64,000 bases of DNA from Hymenolepis diminuta. Lineage: Eukaryota; Platyhelminthes; Cestoda; Cyclophyllidea; Hymenolepididae. The notes under the pieces are model-generated. The model was not told the DNA's origin, made no database searches, and was given only the letters and a program-made list of their open reading frames with translations. Shown piece after piece: positions 1 through 15,100 of this stretch. How positions within the stretch are numbered: position 1 is the first letter of the stretch; every line of letters begins with the position of its first letter. Made by a program: the position numbers and the translations under genes. The stretch covers positions 1,702,763 through 1,766,762 of the forward strand of contig CAADRB010000013.1 of the NCBI GenBank assembly GCA_900708905.1, in the 5' to 3' direction.

Positions 1-58
1 AGAACAAATCATGTTATGCCTACTGAATATATTTAAATAGAATTGTTTTTGATCTTAC

Positions 59-184
59 CGGCTAAAGGGGATCCAGCCGTGCTTGTAATACCACGAATCA
101 TGGTGACAATGCCATATCCATTAGTCAGTGCTTCCAGATCAAGAATGTCACAAATTATGATGGAGGCCAGGGAGAAGAAGGGCG
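59..184 (-). CDS. MCT gene 1, exon 13 (TM10-TM11), last exon in window
   Basis: A 126-base exon, phase 1 at both ends, from acceptor TTTAG to donor GTAAGA. It encodes PFFSLASIIICDILDLE and a segment ending GSPLAG, the usual end of TM11 in the family. At least one more exon (TM12 and C-terminal tail) must lie upstream of base 1. Confidence 0.9.
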
Positions 185-3100
185 CTAAATTTAAACATAT
201 TCCCTAAACTCAGTTAATAAAGCACTTACAGATTGTTAAACCGAAGACAACCATTACAAGGATTTGCCCAGTCAGATTTCCCCAGAAGGGCATAACACAG
301 ACAGATATACCACAGATAATAAGCGTAATTGCCGTTAATATTGTCGTGGAAGCATTCGGTCTGCCAGCGATCCAGGAACCTGATAAACGGCTAACTGTAC
401 TTGCGGCCCCTTTTTTGGAATAATGACTATTGCTTATTCCACCTTACCATAAACCGTCACCAAATAAGCTGATTGACTTTGTGGTATACCAAAAGAATCC
501 GATAGATCACATACAAAGAATAGAGGGACATAGACGCCTAAATATTAATAAATCGATAATAGGTAGTTCACTTACCTAACATGGCGATTGCATTTCCAGC
601 ACAGAAGATGGCAAAACTTATACGTTTCAACAAAGAAAGATTCATCATTGTTACTAGAACGTCACACATCGACTTTGGGAGATATACGCACCTTCGAATT
701 AGCACTAAGTTAGGTTTGGGTGGATATTTCATCAATTGATATCCACTCTCTCCACCTTCCATCACAGTTCGTTTGAACTTTTCCATTTCATCCAATTCAT
801 CACTTGAGGATACACGGGGCTTCTTTTGAGTCTGCCAACATAACCACCATCCACAGAGGGAGAAAGATCTTGGAACTCTGTAAATACCGTCTGCTCGCTT
901 TTCGGTTAGATTTAAACCAGTTTCAGCTTTAAGACGATCCCACACCTTTGCTTCTCGTTCTGCTTCGTTTTCTTCCACTTTATCACTTTCAAACACATCT
1001 GGAATGGGAATTTTAGTCAAAGACATTAGACAAGATCCTGTCCAGTTTGCGTCATTTGAATTTCCCTTATCAGAGACTGAGGCTCCACTTATAGGAGGGA
1101 GGGGAACGTTGTCCCCAAATTGGATACTACTTCCAAATGCAGATGTCCCCGCTGTCATCTTCCGACGTCTGACTCCATCAACTGAGATCTCACTTATAGC
1201 CACCTGATCTTCAGGAATTTCGACAATATTCTGAGCAGCTGCAGCGATTGAAGCTGGAGTAGGTTCAATCTGTCGCTTGACACTTCCCCTGAAAGTAAAT
1301 AATGCCCGATTGTTTCATGCTTCGAAGCGTTCTTAATAGTGCTATGTTCTCTGAGGCCTTTTATACGTGTTTCTAAGATAAAAATAGATGCTAGGTAAGA
1401 GCACATCTGAACTGGATACGGTCGGTCTCCGCTGAGCAAATAAATAAATCGATAATTACCCTGAGAGGCCAATGTGAGAAGGAGGGAAAATGAGGATAGG
1501 AAATTACATAATCATTAACATGGGAAGAGAGAATAGAGAGAATGGAAGGGAAGAGATTATGAATACATAAAGCGGAAGCTGTAACGTATTGGGACCGACA
1601 CACCAAAGATCTAGAAGACCCCGAGAGTACGCATCTTGACCAGTATATTGCATGAGACTACAGCCGCAGGAGATAAGTAAAAAAATGTCTGAGGGTGAGA
1701 TCGAACCTAGTGTTTACGAGAGCCAGAAACTGACGTAGACAAATACAGTCCCACATCAATACAACGCAGATTGATTTTGATTATAAATCCGCAAAAGATC
1801 ACCTTGCAATAGTGACAGTGATACAAAGGAGCCTATTCCTTTATTATCACCTTACTCATTAGCATGCTACAATACGTGAAATCACAGCTAACGTGAGTTT
1901 ATTAACTGGATACGTGTCTTTTTGCCTTCTCAATCACTTCAGTTACGGTTACTATGTCCATTCACCCGCGTTTAAATGAGCATTTTCCATTTTGCTTTCA
2001 AAGTTTGGCCTTACTGCAATTCCTATAGTTTTATCTCCAATTATGGGGACAGACAGTTTTGATGAATTTAAAATAAAAAATAGATGATAACACTATCAAT
2101 GAATCATTCGTAGAGGTAGAATCAGTCTTCATCCAAGACTTACGGGAAGAAAATATCTTTTCTGTATAGCGGACGGGCGTAATCTTCAAGAGTAATGCTT
2201 TCATGAGGTAGTTCCACGATGACCGGAGCAGTATCGGTGAGTTCTTCAATCGAAGGCGCCTCGGATACACCACCAACACCTCTGCTCAACGTAGAGGAGA
2301 AAAGAGCTGAACCAAAATTTCCGATATGGCTTTGTGTAAGTTGGCAAGCGGCTATGGATGCTGAACGATATCGAGGTAAGGATGCATTGGCGAACTGGAT
2401 GACCGACTGACGTGGAATGAGACGGGAGTAAGTCCGACTTGGACGACATTCTGATTGATGTGATCGACGATGCACCATACTATTTTTGTGACGACTATGA
2501 TAACGCCTTGTTCTCCTTCCTGGCTGATCGGGAGCATCTGAAATAGATGAGAGTACGGGAGTCAACGTATTTGTGTGCAACGTCAGAGGTCAGAGGTCCA
2601 ACGGTCATAGATGCGCATCTAGTGAGCGGAGTAGTTAATCTCACTAGTTAGCTCTTAAGGGGTTGCGGAAATCAAGTTTCTAACTGGGGGGCCTTCTCGA
2701 TGCTACCCACCTACCCAAGGATTTTATGAAGTACATAGAATTCCATTCTAAACTCAGATATTCATTTTAAAAGTGAATAGACAAGCTGTAGAATTTGTAG
2801 TGACCAGAACAGAACATTCCTTTTAATATCCTTAGTAGTCCTGCAACTTGCAATATGTGTAATCTACAAGCTATTTAACTTATTTAGTATACTTCAATTT
2901 TATGCTTTTTTCCCTCAATTTTACTTCCACGACGAGGTACTTTGCAATATACTAGATAAGCATGTGCAACCCTAAAACTTGACTACAAGAAACTCCAAAC
3001 AAATGGTTACTGTCAGCTCTTCAAACCATGTGGAAAAATAGAAATACACAAACCTTAAACTGGTGAAGAGGATGCGGATAGTGTAGCTAGAACTATTGGA

Positions 3101-6100
3101 TTCTATTTTAAACACAGTCCTAAAAAGTGTGTAAAAATAAATATTTGATTTATCAGATATTATACCTGTCGGAAAGACCAATACTTAAAACCATAATTGC
3201 AAAATAACATAATAATGAAGATATTACATTTCCTCAAACGTCAACTCCTGAGTTGTGGATATAACAGGAAAGCTTAGATTTGCTTGAATAATGTCTTATA
3301 TTTCAATACCTACAGAAAACTACTCATTTGAGAATGAACTTACCTTAAAGTATTCCAGCTAATACCCTGCCGCTAACCCCTTACATGAAATAAATATACC
3401 CACTTCATCTGAAGCCTACAGTCGGTTGTGGAGTTTAAAAATTGCCGCTTGACCGTTAAGAGTTTAAATAGCTCTGATTTTGCTTTAAATATGATTTTCC
3501 GAAGAGTTCTCTGCTCGAATATAGCAAATTTCTAGGATTTATCCTACGCAAAATCAAACTGGCCGGTCATTGTAGATACACTCATTATGGCTCTTACATA
3601 GAAACTCCCAAAGCCAAGTGGCCTAAAAAATCACGTGATAACCATATGAATGTTGGTTTTCATTCTCATACCAGTTGTTATACCTCTGTGTGACTCGTTG
3701 ACCTTGATAATACTTCGGAGGAGGAGAGGGGGGGGGGGAAATACAGATGTGGAAATGTATGAGCGATCTATTAATTTCACTGAAAGTTATTAAGGACTTT
3801 GATAATTTCTCCCAAACGCAAAAGAAAAATAACATTTATATATAGTAAACAGGATTTCCTTAGTTGAAGGTTGAAATTCGCCAAACATAAACTTGCAAAA
3901 AAGTGAGAAAAGCACTAAAAATAACTTACTTCCGCCGGGTTGATTAAGATTCGGAGCGGAGAAAATGCATTCATCATTAGACGTAGTAAGCTTTGATCTT
4001 TCACTGAAGCTTTCTTTTCCTCCGGTAGTGTGTTTTTCTGTCGACTTCTTCCAAGAATGCTTCTAAAATAACAATAAAAATAATGGCTGTGAATTACCTC
4101 AGCGTCCCCCTCAGGCTTCGACTTTTCATCAGTTTCTGAGCTGGAATCAGAATTAGAATCCCAATGGGAAGCATCTTCTTCGCAAGAGGAATCGCAAATC
4201 GAAACTTGACTGGATTCATCAGAACTCTTGGAGTCAGAACGGTCGCTATTTCCTCCTCCTTGGAGCTCATCATGACCACTCTCGCTTCGAGAGCTTCGCG
4301 CAAGACGAATACCCTTCAACCAGAGAGCGTATTGATGGTAAATATGCTGGCGTAAAGTCTTCCGCGGCTTTCGGTGTCTGTAGTGTCTGTGATGCTTTGG
4401 CTTCTTTATGATAACTTCTACTTCGACTTTAGGTTTGGAGGAATCTCCGCCAGCTCCTTCAGTTTCTATTTAGCAAAATAGCAAAATGTGAACGAAGAAA
4501 AAGTGACGGTTTTGACACCGGATTTTTAAGAAAGTTTACCTTCAGGACCTTCGGCAATAGTTGTTAGCTGCCTGAAACGCAAAAAACACTGTTAATCAAG
4601 AGATCTTTAAGGTACATATACAATTATAAACTTTAGCAAAATTGGTCAATTTAAGGAAAATAATTCAATCATTGCCTTATTATTTCATTAGGCCCAAGTT
4701 CAGGGGAGAATCGTTTAAGAATGAGTGAATAAATGTGTTTGACTATTTGTATAAGGCGAAGAAATGCTCCAACATCGCAGGCAATAACACTGCGTTCCCA
4801 ATTTGACATGCTAGGATGTCGACATATATGACTCGATATTCTCTGACTCAGGATGGGGAATACCCATCTCACAATTGACCTCTAACCCCATTTGCCATTC
4901 ATGTTATTGGTAAGAGGTATTCGGGTTTATTTCACTGTTGACATCTTGTTAGGATTAGAAGACTAAACTGACACTGGATCACCTACAGGAGTTTCTCATT
5001 CGAGAAGATTGATATCGGTATAAATAGGAAATAAGTAAATCACCCATTCGTTCTTTAGTTTTAGTCATGAGTCACTAGTAGATTGTTGTATTATTCAGGC
5101 CAGGCAATTACAAAAGTCAGGAAAATTTCAAAATTATGAGACAGAATGGCGGCCTTGACACCATCTTCAATCATTCGAAAACCAAGAAAGTGTAATATAC
5201 TTCCCAAGAAATTATGAACAAAATTTAACTCCAAAATACCTTTACAGCCCGCAAGTTAGAGGGCTAGGTAAGGCGGAGAGTTTACCTTCCAGAATCCAGG
5301 TGTCTGGACATCACACAACCTACTTTCATTCATTCCCAATTTTCACTTAGCTTAAAAACAGTACTTATCACTCTCAAAAGGGAGGTAAAGTGAGATTTTC
5401 GGCCAATCAATAAAGGTATCTAAAGTAATATCAGCCAGTCTTCAACTGCTCTAAATATGAAATCTAAAAACTTTCAAGAGCAGTATATCTCTCGTAATTA
5501 CAAGGTCTACATAATTTAACAATTTTATTTACTTTTGAATTATCTTATCCTCCGAGGATTTCTCCTCCTCCTCTTTCTCCTCATCTTCCTCTTCAACCTC
5601 CTCCAATACGGGTTGATCACGGAGGTCACGTTGAGATATAACCGCAGATGGTGATGTACCACCAGCTACTCTTTCAAATTCTTCTTCACTCGCAGCCAAC
5701 TGAAGCAGCGATTTGATAGCTTGAGCTTCCTCGGGTTTCATTGGAGTAAGAATAAGGGCTGGAGTTAGGGGGCGGTAGAGGGCCGCAAAGACTGCACAAT
5801 TAAGGAGAATTCCAGAGAAGAGAATCAGAGTATTTGCCCAACCATATTTCTATAAATTAAAGGAACGAGGTCAATCTATTACAGTTTCTTTTCATATTCG
5901 CATGTGCAACAACGTGCTTGATATAATGAGGAAAAGCTGTGAATCAGCTCCATATTTTGGAGAAATATTATATAAGACAGTTCAGTGGTGACTGCTATGT
6001 CACTCCCATGTACTAACTAAAAAGAAACTTACTAATCTGTTTATTGATAGGAAGCCAAGAGACAAATAACAAAGTCACATAGTTTTGTTTTGTTTAGGGA

Positions 6101-9100
6101 TGAAAAATTTCCATAAGTTGTCTCTAAGTCGCCCAGTATCCATGTGCGGCCACACGAGACATAAACTGTTAGCAGTCCTGAAGCATCTTGATAATCAAAC
6201 ATTAATAATATGAAAATAACTTGTATCCGTAAATAATTTCGGATTAGTTGATAAAATATCTTGGAAGTGATTGCTCCTCTGTCTTATCTCTCTCTCTGGG
6301 TCTGAGTCAACTATACCTAATGATATAGTGTGCAGATAGATTATAGTAGCAGAAACAAGACTTTCTAACGTTTCAAATTGTGAGGAGGGCTTTATATTAC
6401 AAACTTTACTACGCAAGAAACACCGTTACTCATATTCAATCGATGACATGTCTAAATGAAGACTGATTGAGTGATTGATATAGTCATAGTCAAAATTCAA
6501 GAATCACTGTGTCTAAGGACATGTGACCAACGTGTCAAGGATTATAACATTTTTTGACGAGTACTTTAAACGAATCCTTACAGCAGAACATGCCGATATG
6601 AGAAGATGACTCAAATAAAATACAAACATATCGCACGAATACTCTTTTCCATTTTCTTCTAAAAATAACCCTTCTTCTTAAGAAACGGGCTTCACTTCTC
6701 CTCTTTCCGAAGAATTCCCCTCTTTATCTACCCATTATTGGAGGAGTACGTAAAGGCAATAAGGTTTATGTTCTCGATGTTGTTGCCCTCTTTCTAACCT
6801 CGGATACTTCGAAATGTGTATATTATAAGAAGATTAGTATTAGATACAAATTTCCTTATAATATGGGCAAGACTATTTAAATGCCGACTTTTAATACAAC
6901 TCTCGGCCACTTGATTCGTTTCAGATTCAAATTTTAATTAAACCACACACTGTCTTTATCTCTGGCGTCGCAGTCTCATCCATTAGTGGTCTTACTTTTA
7001 TTGGCTGCAAAACGACTCCATTAAGATTCAATAGAAACAGATGTCATGCCTTGACAACCTAAGTGCATGAGCGTTTGAATCTTTGCACCCATAAAACACT
7101 AATTCGGAGAATACCAGTAATTCATCCTTGTGTAATATTAAAATTCAATGTGTCATCTGTGTCATCCAAATCTGGCGTCAAATTCAGTTATGTTGGTAAT
7201 GTGTAATTTCCATACTATTACTGGTTCAGAGTTAGTCAGGAAAATTCAATTTTCTGCCAAATCATAGTCGGTGGGTTAAGACAAAGAATGATTTCAGGAA
7301 ACTTTCACTCTATAAAAGTGAGTCAGAATTTTATCGACCTCAAGTCTGATATTTTATCAGACTTATTCAAAATAGTGTACTAGAATCGTAAAATACAGAC
7401 GGAAAACATAAAATTAAAAATTAATAAAATATTATCTACTAAAGGGCACCAAAATACTACTAACATTAAGGAGTACTTTGGAGAGAGGAGCGAATATCAT
7501 AGCTCCAACGGGAGTCCCGACACTGGTTAATCCAACAGCCAGCGCTCGGCGGGAGTCAAAGTAAAAACTAACGCAAATTATCGAGGGAAGATGGAGTAAT
7601 CCGAACGCCGAGCCTAAAAGCAGAAACATCTTAGTATAAATAAATAACAATATATTTAAACAAGTATAGGAATAAATCTTGGCATCTATTCAGGAACTTC
7701 AAACAGACAGTAATACACTAAAAGAATAAAAAAATGGTTTTAATCATAATCCACGCCTTCGGGAATTGTGTTGAGCTCTGAAGACCTTTTTACGCAAGAC
7801 AGACTTGTTGCTTTTCTGTTAATTATTTGAGCTAATTAAGACTTTGAAATAAACAAACAAGCAAACTATATTTAAAGCTTAAAAATAAACTGAATTTAAT
7901 CAGACAACAAATAAAATTCATAAAAAGGCCCGAAAATTTCTGTCTGCTCATCACAGACCTAAAAACGAACATGGATTAGGCCAGTAAATGAGAGTTTTGC
8001 CCGCAAAATTTGATATAGCTCTTTTAACATTATCTCTGCTAATATATTTAAATTGGAGAGATTTACAACATTGTCAAATACTTTCTTAGGTTGTCTTCGA
8101 CTTGTCCCAATGCTACACCACTCTCCCATATTTAGGTTTGCTCAGTTCCTCCCAAAAGTTATTCCTCCTTCCCTAAATTTCTCATTGATATTTCTTATTT
8201 GTTGAACACCAGCATATTGAACTTTCATCTGCTCTACCAATACGAGAAAAAAAAATAATAAATCGATTTATTTAAAAATAGTATAGAGCATACGAATCAG
8301 ACAATAGAAGTTCTAGTACATTGAAGAAAGCTCTGTGAGGCTTTATAATTACCTTTTCTCCATTTCGATATTCTTTTCCAGTTTTGATTTAGTTCTGAAG
8401 GTTATATTCATGGGAACAATTTATCTACATTTCGTAGAGCAGCCTTGAATTTGGAATAATTGTACGAAATTATACATCCGATAGCCAAGTTCTTGGCACG
8501 CTTGTTGCATCCGACATGAAGATTTCTAAACAAACGGGACTCACGAGCGCTCGAGCAGTGGTCAATCCAAAGGGCATAATTGACGTTTGAGGTACTATTT
8601 TTATTCGGACTTGTTATTCATTCTCTGCCAGTACATCTATTCAAAATCCTCTTTCTCTCCCTCTCTCTGATATTATTTCTGGTGAGGTTCGCAGCTGAGA
8701 AGGGTAATATACTAATACGATTTCTATATCCTTTGCTTGCAATTCCTACCGTTTGGACGGAATTTTATCGCAGAGCACCTCTGGGTTTTATTAATCGAAA
8801 TCCATGATTTATTAAATGTTCGAGAGGGCGGGACGTCTAGGAGTGAAAGTAATGAAACTTTCTCAGAAGTTAATTATGTGTTTTTAGGTTATAAAAAACT
8901 GATTATTCGAAAAATTGAAAATCAACACCGGTTTTCTTTTGGGCGAAGTAGAATTTCCACTGGAAGTCAATGTAATTGATAATTATTGTTTTAAAATTGA
9001 TATAAACTGGGAGCAGAGAATATTCGACTCTTAAATCTCGATATTTTGAATTTAGAGAGGACTTATCACTATCTTCTAAGAGAATTCGATAACGGTAAAT

Positions 9101-12100
9101 AGTCCGTCAAACCTATAAGGAATCAGCTGATATCACATTGGAAGTTCCATGAGGAGAATTGATTTTCTCGCGAACATGATGTAATGGAATAGTAATAGTA
9201 ATGAATTTGTATCAACAAGATTGATTCTGCTAGGATTAACGCCATTTATTAAGATCATTTATTTATGAAAATCAAGAAAACTATTTCAAATTTATTAATG
9301 TAAATTTCTACGCCACTTCTCATCAAAATCAAACTATCAAAGTATAACTGAATTCAAAATTTTATCCTGATTTTCAGAGTATATAAGAGTGTCAGGATTG
9401 TATAACCATCCGCTCACAGATTAATCAACTCGTCAATGCGATTTGAACACCTTTAAAAGCCCACTTGGGAACCTCTAAGTCGAATCCTAAAATTCGATTC
9501 AGTGAACTAAAAGTGGAAAATGCGCAAACTAATGAGTTCATAATTAGATTAATCACGACACTTTCGGTATGTGGGTTTTATACCCTACTCGAGACCTCCT
9601 TTTATCTTTCACTGGACTTTTTACTATTCCCAGCCTGCGTCCACTTTCCAGGAACTCAAAATTGCAAAATATTTTGCCTTTGTATGTGTTATAAATAATA
9701 AGGGTGGTGATGGTGGAAGAAGAATAGAATATCTGTTAAAGTTGGGCTTACCAGCAATTATGCCGTAGGAGACGATCATCCATTCAACACTTGGCATACA
9801 AGAACTGGCAAACATGGAGACAGCAGCGAGAACAGAACCTCCAATGCCAACTGCTCGACATCCAAATCGGTTTACTAGACTTGCCGCGATCGGACCTGAT
9901 AAAAGAATATGCACAATTAATATAATTTACCATGACGAGACTTGCCGCCCAGTCTTTCCACCTAATCTTTCCGTCATTCACCATTAAACAACGCACAAAT
10001 CGCCTATGTTTCACTCATAAACGAGTGAAATACTATCGCGTAATATACTTTAACGGGAGAATTTGGATTTAAGATAAAGTGCCATCTCTAATTTCCCACA
10101 AATATTATTTGGTACCATGGCTTTCGTCTGGTATGTCTGGGTGTCTGTGGTTATCAGGAACCTCCAAACATAAAATTTTCATTTTATTTATAATATTTAA
10201 CGCATCTGTCATACGTGATTGAAGTGAAGGATGAATCCCTTCTTCTCCGAAATATTTGTCTTACGTCATCCCTAATCATCACCAAATTTGATTATCTTGT
10301 CCTTATAATGTCTATAAACTTCTAACCTTTCCTGTGACTCAAGCACTCCATAGACAAACATCGTGTGTCCTCAGCTGGCCTATTTCTCATCGATCGGAAA
10401 AGGTAAGCATACCTCGGACGATAGTAGCAGACACCGCTTAGTCGACCCTGCTATTAACCAGCCCTGTCTGCACTGGCCCTTCCTTTTCCTACAATTGTCC
10501 CGACCAATTAAAGCACGCATACAATTATATCCTTATGCCTGTCCTCACCCAAAGTGTCGATTATAAATAGCCTTCCACTAGACACACACACATACACGGG
10601 ACCCTAGCTCGTCAAACGCATCTCCCGTTGCTCAATCCTTCTCCTCCAATTCCCTGTTTTCCCTTGAGACTCTGTACTGAGCTTTGTTCAATGCAACCTA
10701 GTCAACGCAATCCTTGGTGTTCCTTTTTCTTTCATTTACTGTTAGCTATCTACCGCCACAGAAGTAACTTAACGGAAAACACTATTTTAAACGAAAAAAC
10801 TCATTTATTTTAATCATTTGCGAGATTTAAAATTGCTGTGGAAGGCGAACGTTGAATTTCTAGATTGCTTACTTCTTAAGTTCACAGTCTTCATGCAACT
10901 TTGTTTGTTTATATTATTCCATTACAAGTTCAGAATTTCTTTTAATTAGCCCATAGGATTTAGTAGCATCAGTTCCCAATATGTCTTCTTGAAATTGAAG
11001 TAAATTCATGTAATTTCATTTTCTCTCAAGGAGAATTCTAAATTTGATATTTTTACGAAAACTTTATTTGAGACTCGTAATACAGTAACCTTTTCATAAT
11101 TATATTAAATATTTTCATTTGCAAGTTTTATCATTTTCTTGGTTTATTTGAAAATGTCAACTCTGAAGGAAGAGGTGTTTCAGGCGGCATTCTCCCAGAA
11201 CTGTGAATTGCCTAAATTTTAACAAAACCAAAGAGGAATTGTGTAAAAGTAAATCTACTTTATTTTATTATTAAAACTTTTATTTTCTGTCACTGTAATT
11301 TCTACTGAGATAATACTTGCCAATAATAATTTAATAAAACAAATATAATAATAATAGATAAACATTTTCGAGATCTCACATCCTGGATTCCAATCATTGT
11401 CAAATAAAAATTAAAAAAAAATAAATTAATAACTACTGACATTCATCAAATATTATCAAACATAAAAAACCAATGAATATATTTCGAAAATTTACAAATA
11501 TTGCAATACGATCATAAATTAATACGATGTACTCACCAGCAATTTGGTACATCCCAACAAGAAGTGATCCTAACAGCATTACGCTTGCAACTGATGTGTT
11601 GAAGTGTTCTACAAGATCGGTTACCATGATGCCGAAGGAAACACAGATCCCATCAATAATGAGATTTGTGAGGAAGGCCGCTGCCACCACTATCCAGCCC
11701 CATCCACCGTCTGGCGGAACTGGAACAAAGGCCTCTGGATGAGTGTCTGGTCGGATCACCTGAAGTCAAATTAATTTAAAATTGAATCGTCTTAGGTAAT
11801 CACCATTTATTAAGTTCTGTTAAGGTATTAATTCTAGCTGCTGCTCAATACGATAAAAGTTTACCTTCTCAATATTTGGAAGAAAGGAAGAACAGAAATG
11901 GTGAAACAGACCATCATAGTTCAGTTATTCGTGTGACCAATCATGAAACTCGAACTTTGGAGTGTAAACCACCCATCAAGTCAATATTTATACAAACCGA
12001 ATCTGAAAATCGAATGAAATGAGATTCTTTGACACCTGAACTTCACTTTAAACAATTGATTTCCATTCCCTTCCTTTTACCGTTCTCATTCGCCTTTGTA

Positions 12101-15100
12101 AGATGAAAAAAAATGTATAATTAATTTTCATAATGATTTAATAGAAGGGTCACATGCTGCTAAGTTATCAGAAACACCAATTTGAAATTTTGTATTTATG
12201 ATGTGATATTGAAATTTATTTCTGAGGCATCATTCAAGCCAATTATAACAAACGCATTTTCTTCTAATTTGCTTTTTCTTTTCATTTTCATTAAGTTTAT
12301 CGCAGTATTCGACATTTTATCGCCAATGCTAAATTTTGACTTAAATTCTATTCAGAAATGAGGATGTTTTTGCTGTCAGTTAGTGCCACCATCAATTTTA
12401 TCTTTTGTTCTTGATTAAGAAATATCACGAGAACTGCAACGACCTTCTCTAAGGGCGTTACCGGGATATCAAACGAGGAAGTTATACGAAAAATACGAAA
12501 AAGAATTTGTTCAATACCCTTTAAATCATACTACTCAATCAGTTTATTAAGTAGGGCAATCGGTTTTATCAACATATCCTAATACGTGTAGCAATTAATA
12601 TATCGATTTTCAGATTAAAACAAATTTGTTATTTAATGCCAAATTTATTACATCTCATAATAAGTATTAATTTGACGTATAAATAAGAGCAAACACAATT
12701 AACTGCTTAGTAATATTAATTATTTATTTACTTTAATTTTTTGCGTATTTTTTTGCAAATAAACCATGCTATCACTCGAAATTAATTCTGAAACTGAAAT
12801 AAAATAATAATTTTTTAAAATGGAATAAAAATTATTTTGGCATAACTTTCTAACCCAAAATGCACGTTAATGCAATTTGTACTTTTCACCCGAAATTTGC
12901 CCCGTATACTTTTGCGGTCATGTACTTTAGGGACTTTCGGCAAGTGTTTTGTACATAACAGGATGGTACCAGGAACTAAAACTTGAAATAAATCTGACTG
13001 TTTGAATTAAGAAAGGGGTTAAAACATAGCATCTACATTTTAAGTCCTAACAGCATGTGAACAAAATTATATCAAAATTATCAAGAATAAATGTAAAGAC
13101 AGACAAATAAAAGTCATCATACTACTCCTTTATCAAAATGAATATATTAGAAAAGTATTAACAACTATAATGGAAAATTCCACGTACTGATCAGAAAAAT
13201 AACCTTGAAAATCATCCATAATTAAGCAAGTTTTTGAATCCATATATCCATAAACTTCACAAGCCTGTCAGATAAGTAGTATCAATGTTTAACTTGGGTA
13301 GAGGATGATAGCATGGAGCCACTCTTGCGAGACCAACCTTCTTGTTGGCAAGAGATAACTAATTTGTTTGATCTTCAACATTACTGAATATCATGACCTC
13401 CGACCAAATATATACGTGCACTTCGACCACTAAGTCACAGGTATGCAAATCTTCATAGTTAGTTTGTGTACAGAAAAAGAGGACAAAATTGTCGAAGCAT
13501 AGATAAACACCCACAATACTCAACCTATGGCAAAAATAACATTGAACGTTTGTGCACAATACTCTCAAAACCTCCGGCTCCGACATCAATGTCTTCTGGT
13601 TCAACTTATTTTTTGAATGTTATCACTGTCAGATTATTCGATTAAATAGTTTTCGTATGTTTAGTACTTACGGTATTGCAATAAAATCTAGCATATTTTT
13701 CGCTATACTTTACGTTTTAGAATGAATTCGCAATATACTCAGAAGAATACTATATTTAACAATTCATACTCGTCGGCTGAACAATTTCACATGAAATTAA
13801 ACTTATTTGACGTTTACAGTCAAATATAACATTAAAAATTCAAGTTTTTTCACTACTTTTTCATACTTTACGAAGAGATCCAGAGAACCTAGAATTTTTA
13901 TTAATCATATAAATTTTTAGGGAATTTAGAGTCATCAGCACTGATTTTATGTCTTCGAGATAGTTCTCCAGAAGTTTGTGTAGTTAGAAAGAAATCAGCT
14001 TTTAATAAATCACCACATGAAATTTTGTCATGGCAATAGCCAGACCTTTAATTCAATTTTATGATCGACTGCACAAGGTTTGCCTACGCGTTTTCTTTTT
14101 TAATTTTATGCGGTCATTTATATAGTGAGGTTCAAATTTACTAGAAAATTAATAATGCCAAGTTCTTGTTAGTGGAAATGCTTTTCACTTTCCAATACCC
14201 AGGATAAAAGTTAGAAAGTAATTACACTGATAAATTCTTGTAAGTTACTGAGCTTTTCAAGTTAAGGCTTTCGATGGATTCAGCAAAAATTTGTTTGGTT
14301 CTGAAAAATTCATATTGAACAGTCATAAAGAATTATTCCGGTTTCTCCATCTAGAACTCAATATGCTCTGCAATCCCGTTCCAAATGTTTACTTTATACG
14401 AGGTTTAAATGCGGAGCAAGCACTACCTCGACTACATTTAAAGCCATAAATAGTCAATATTGATCAGCGTAGCTATACTGATCCTTATTTTTACTGACAA
14501 TTAGTATATAGTGTCATAACTTCGGTTTTTTTTTGTCTCAGAGCCTAAACTTTTCATCAACCTGGTTAGTTTCGTTAAAACTGTTCGCCGTAAGCGTCGA
14601 TTTGTACTCATTGAACTTACTCCTTTTTTTCAGAAACATTCAAAAGGTATAACTCTTGAATGACTTCTCGACTACATTTACAGCAGTAATCTTACGTTAC
14701 GCGTTTTTAATTAAATAACCAACCTGCTGGCAAACGTTTCCATATCGAAATCCCGTTTTAGCTAAAGAGTCACCTACATAAGTAGCAAAAATTATATATT
14801 TGGACTTAGATTATAAAAAAAGGCGATCGAATACCAACTTAGCTCTTCTGTTAATTATTTCCGCTGTCATACCTGATTTAAGTGTCTTAAAGATAAGATG
14901 TTGAATGCTTAATAGTTGTTGAATAAAATATGTTCAGTCATTGTCTCCTTTAAAGTATGTTCGAGATTTGCATGAACACGACTAATACACACCTTACCTC
15001 CCAGCCGTTTATCGAAATGATCGTACCAAAGATATTAGAAAAAAAACCACATAGTTTTATCTGTATATTAGGATTTTCACACTTCAAATCATCTCCATTT

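Noticed and set aside
1600..1760. Minus-strand tRNA-like sequence with a GGTTCGATCTC B box
   Set aside because: The T stem does not pair and no anticodon arm can be drawn. It may be another SINE fragment, but support is too thin to annotate.
3721..3740. Run of 11 G within a purine tract
   Set aside because: It is a simple low-complexity tract in an intron, and homopolymer length is prone to sequencing error.
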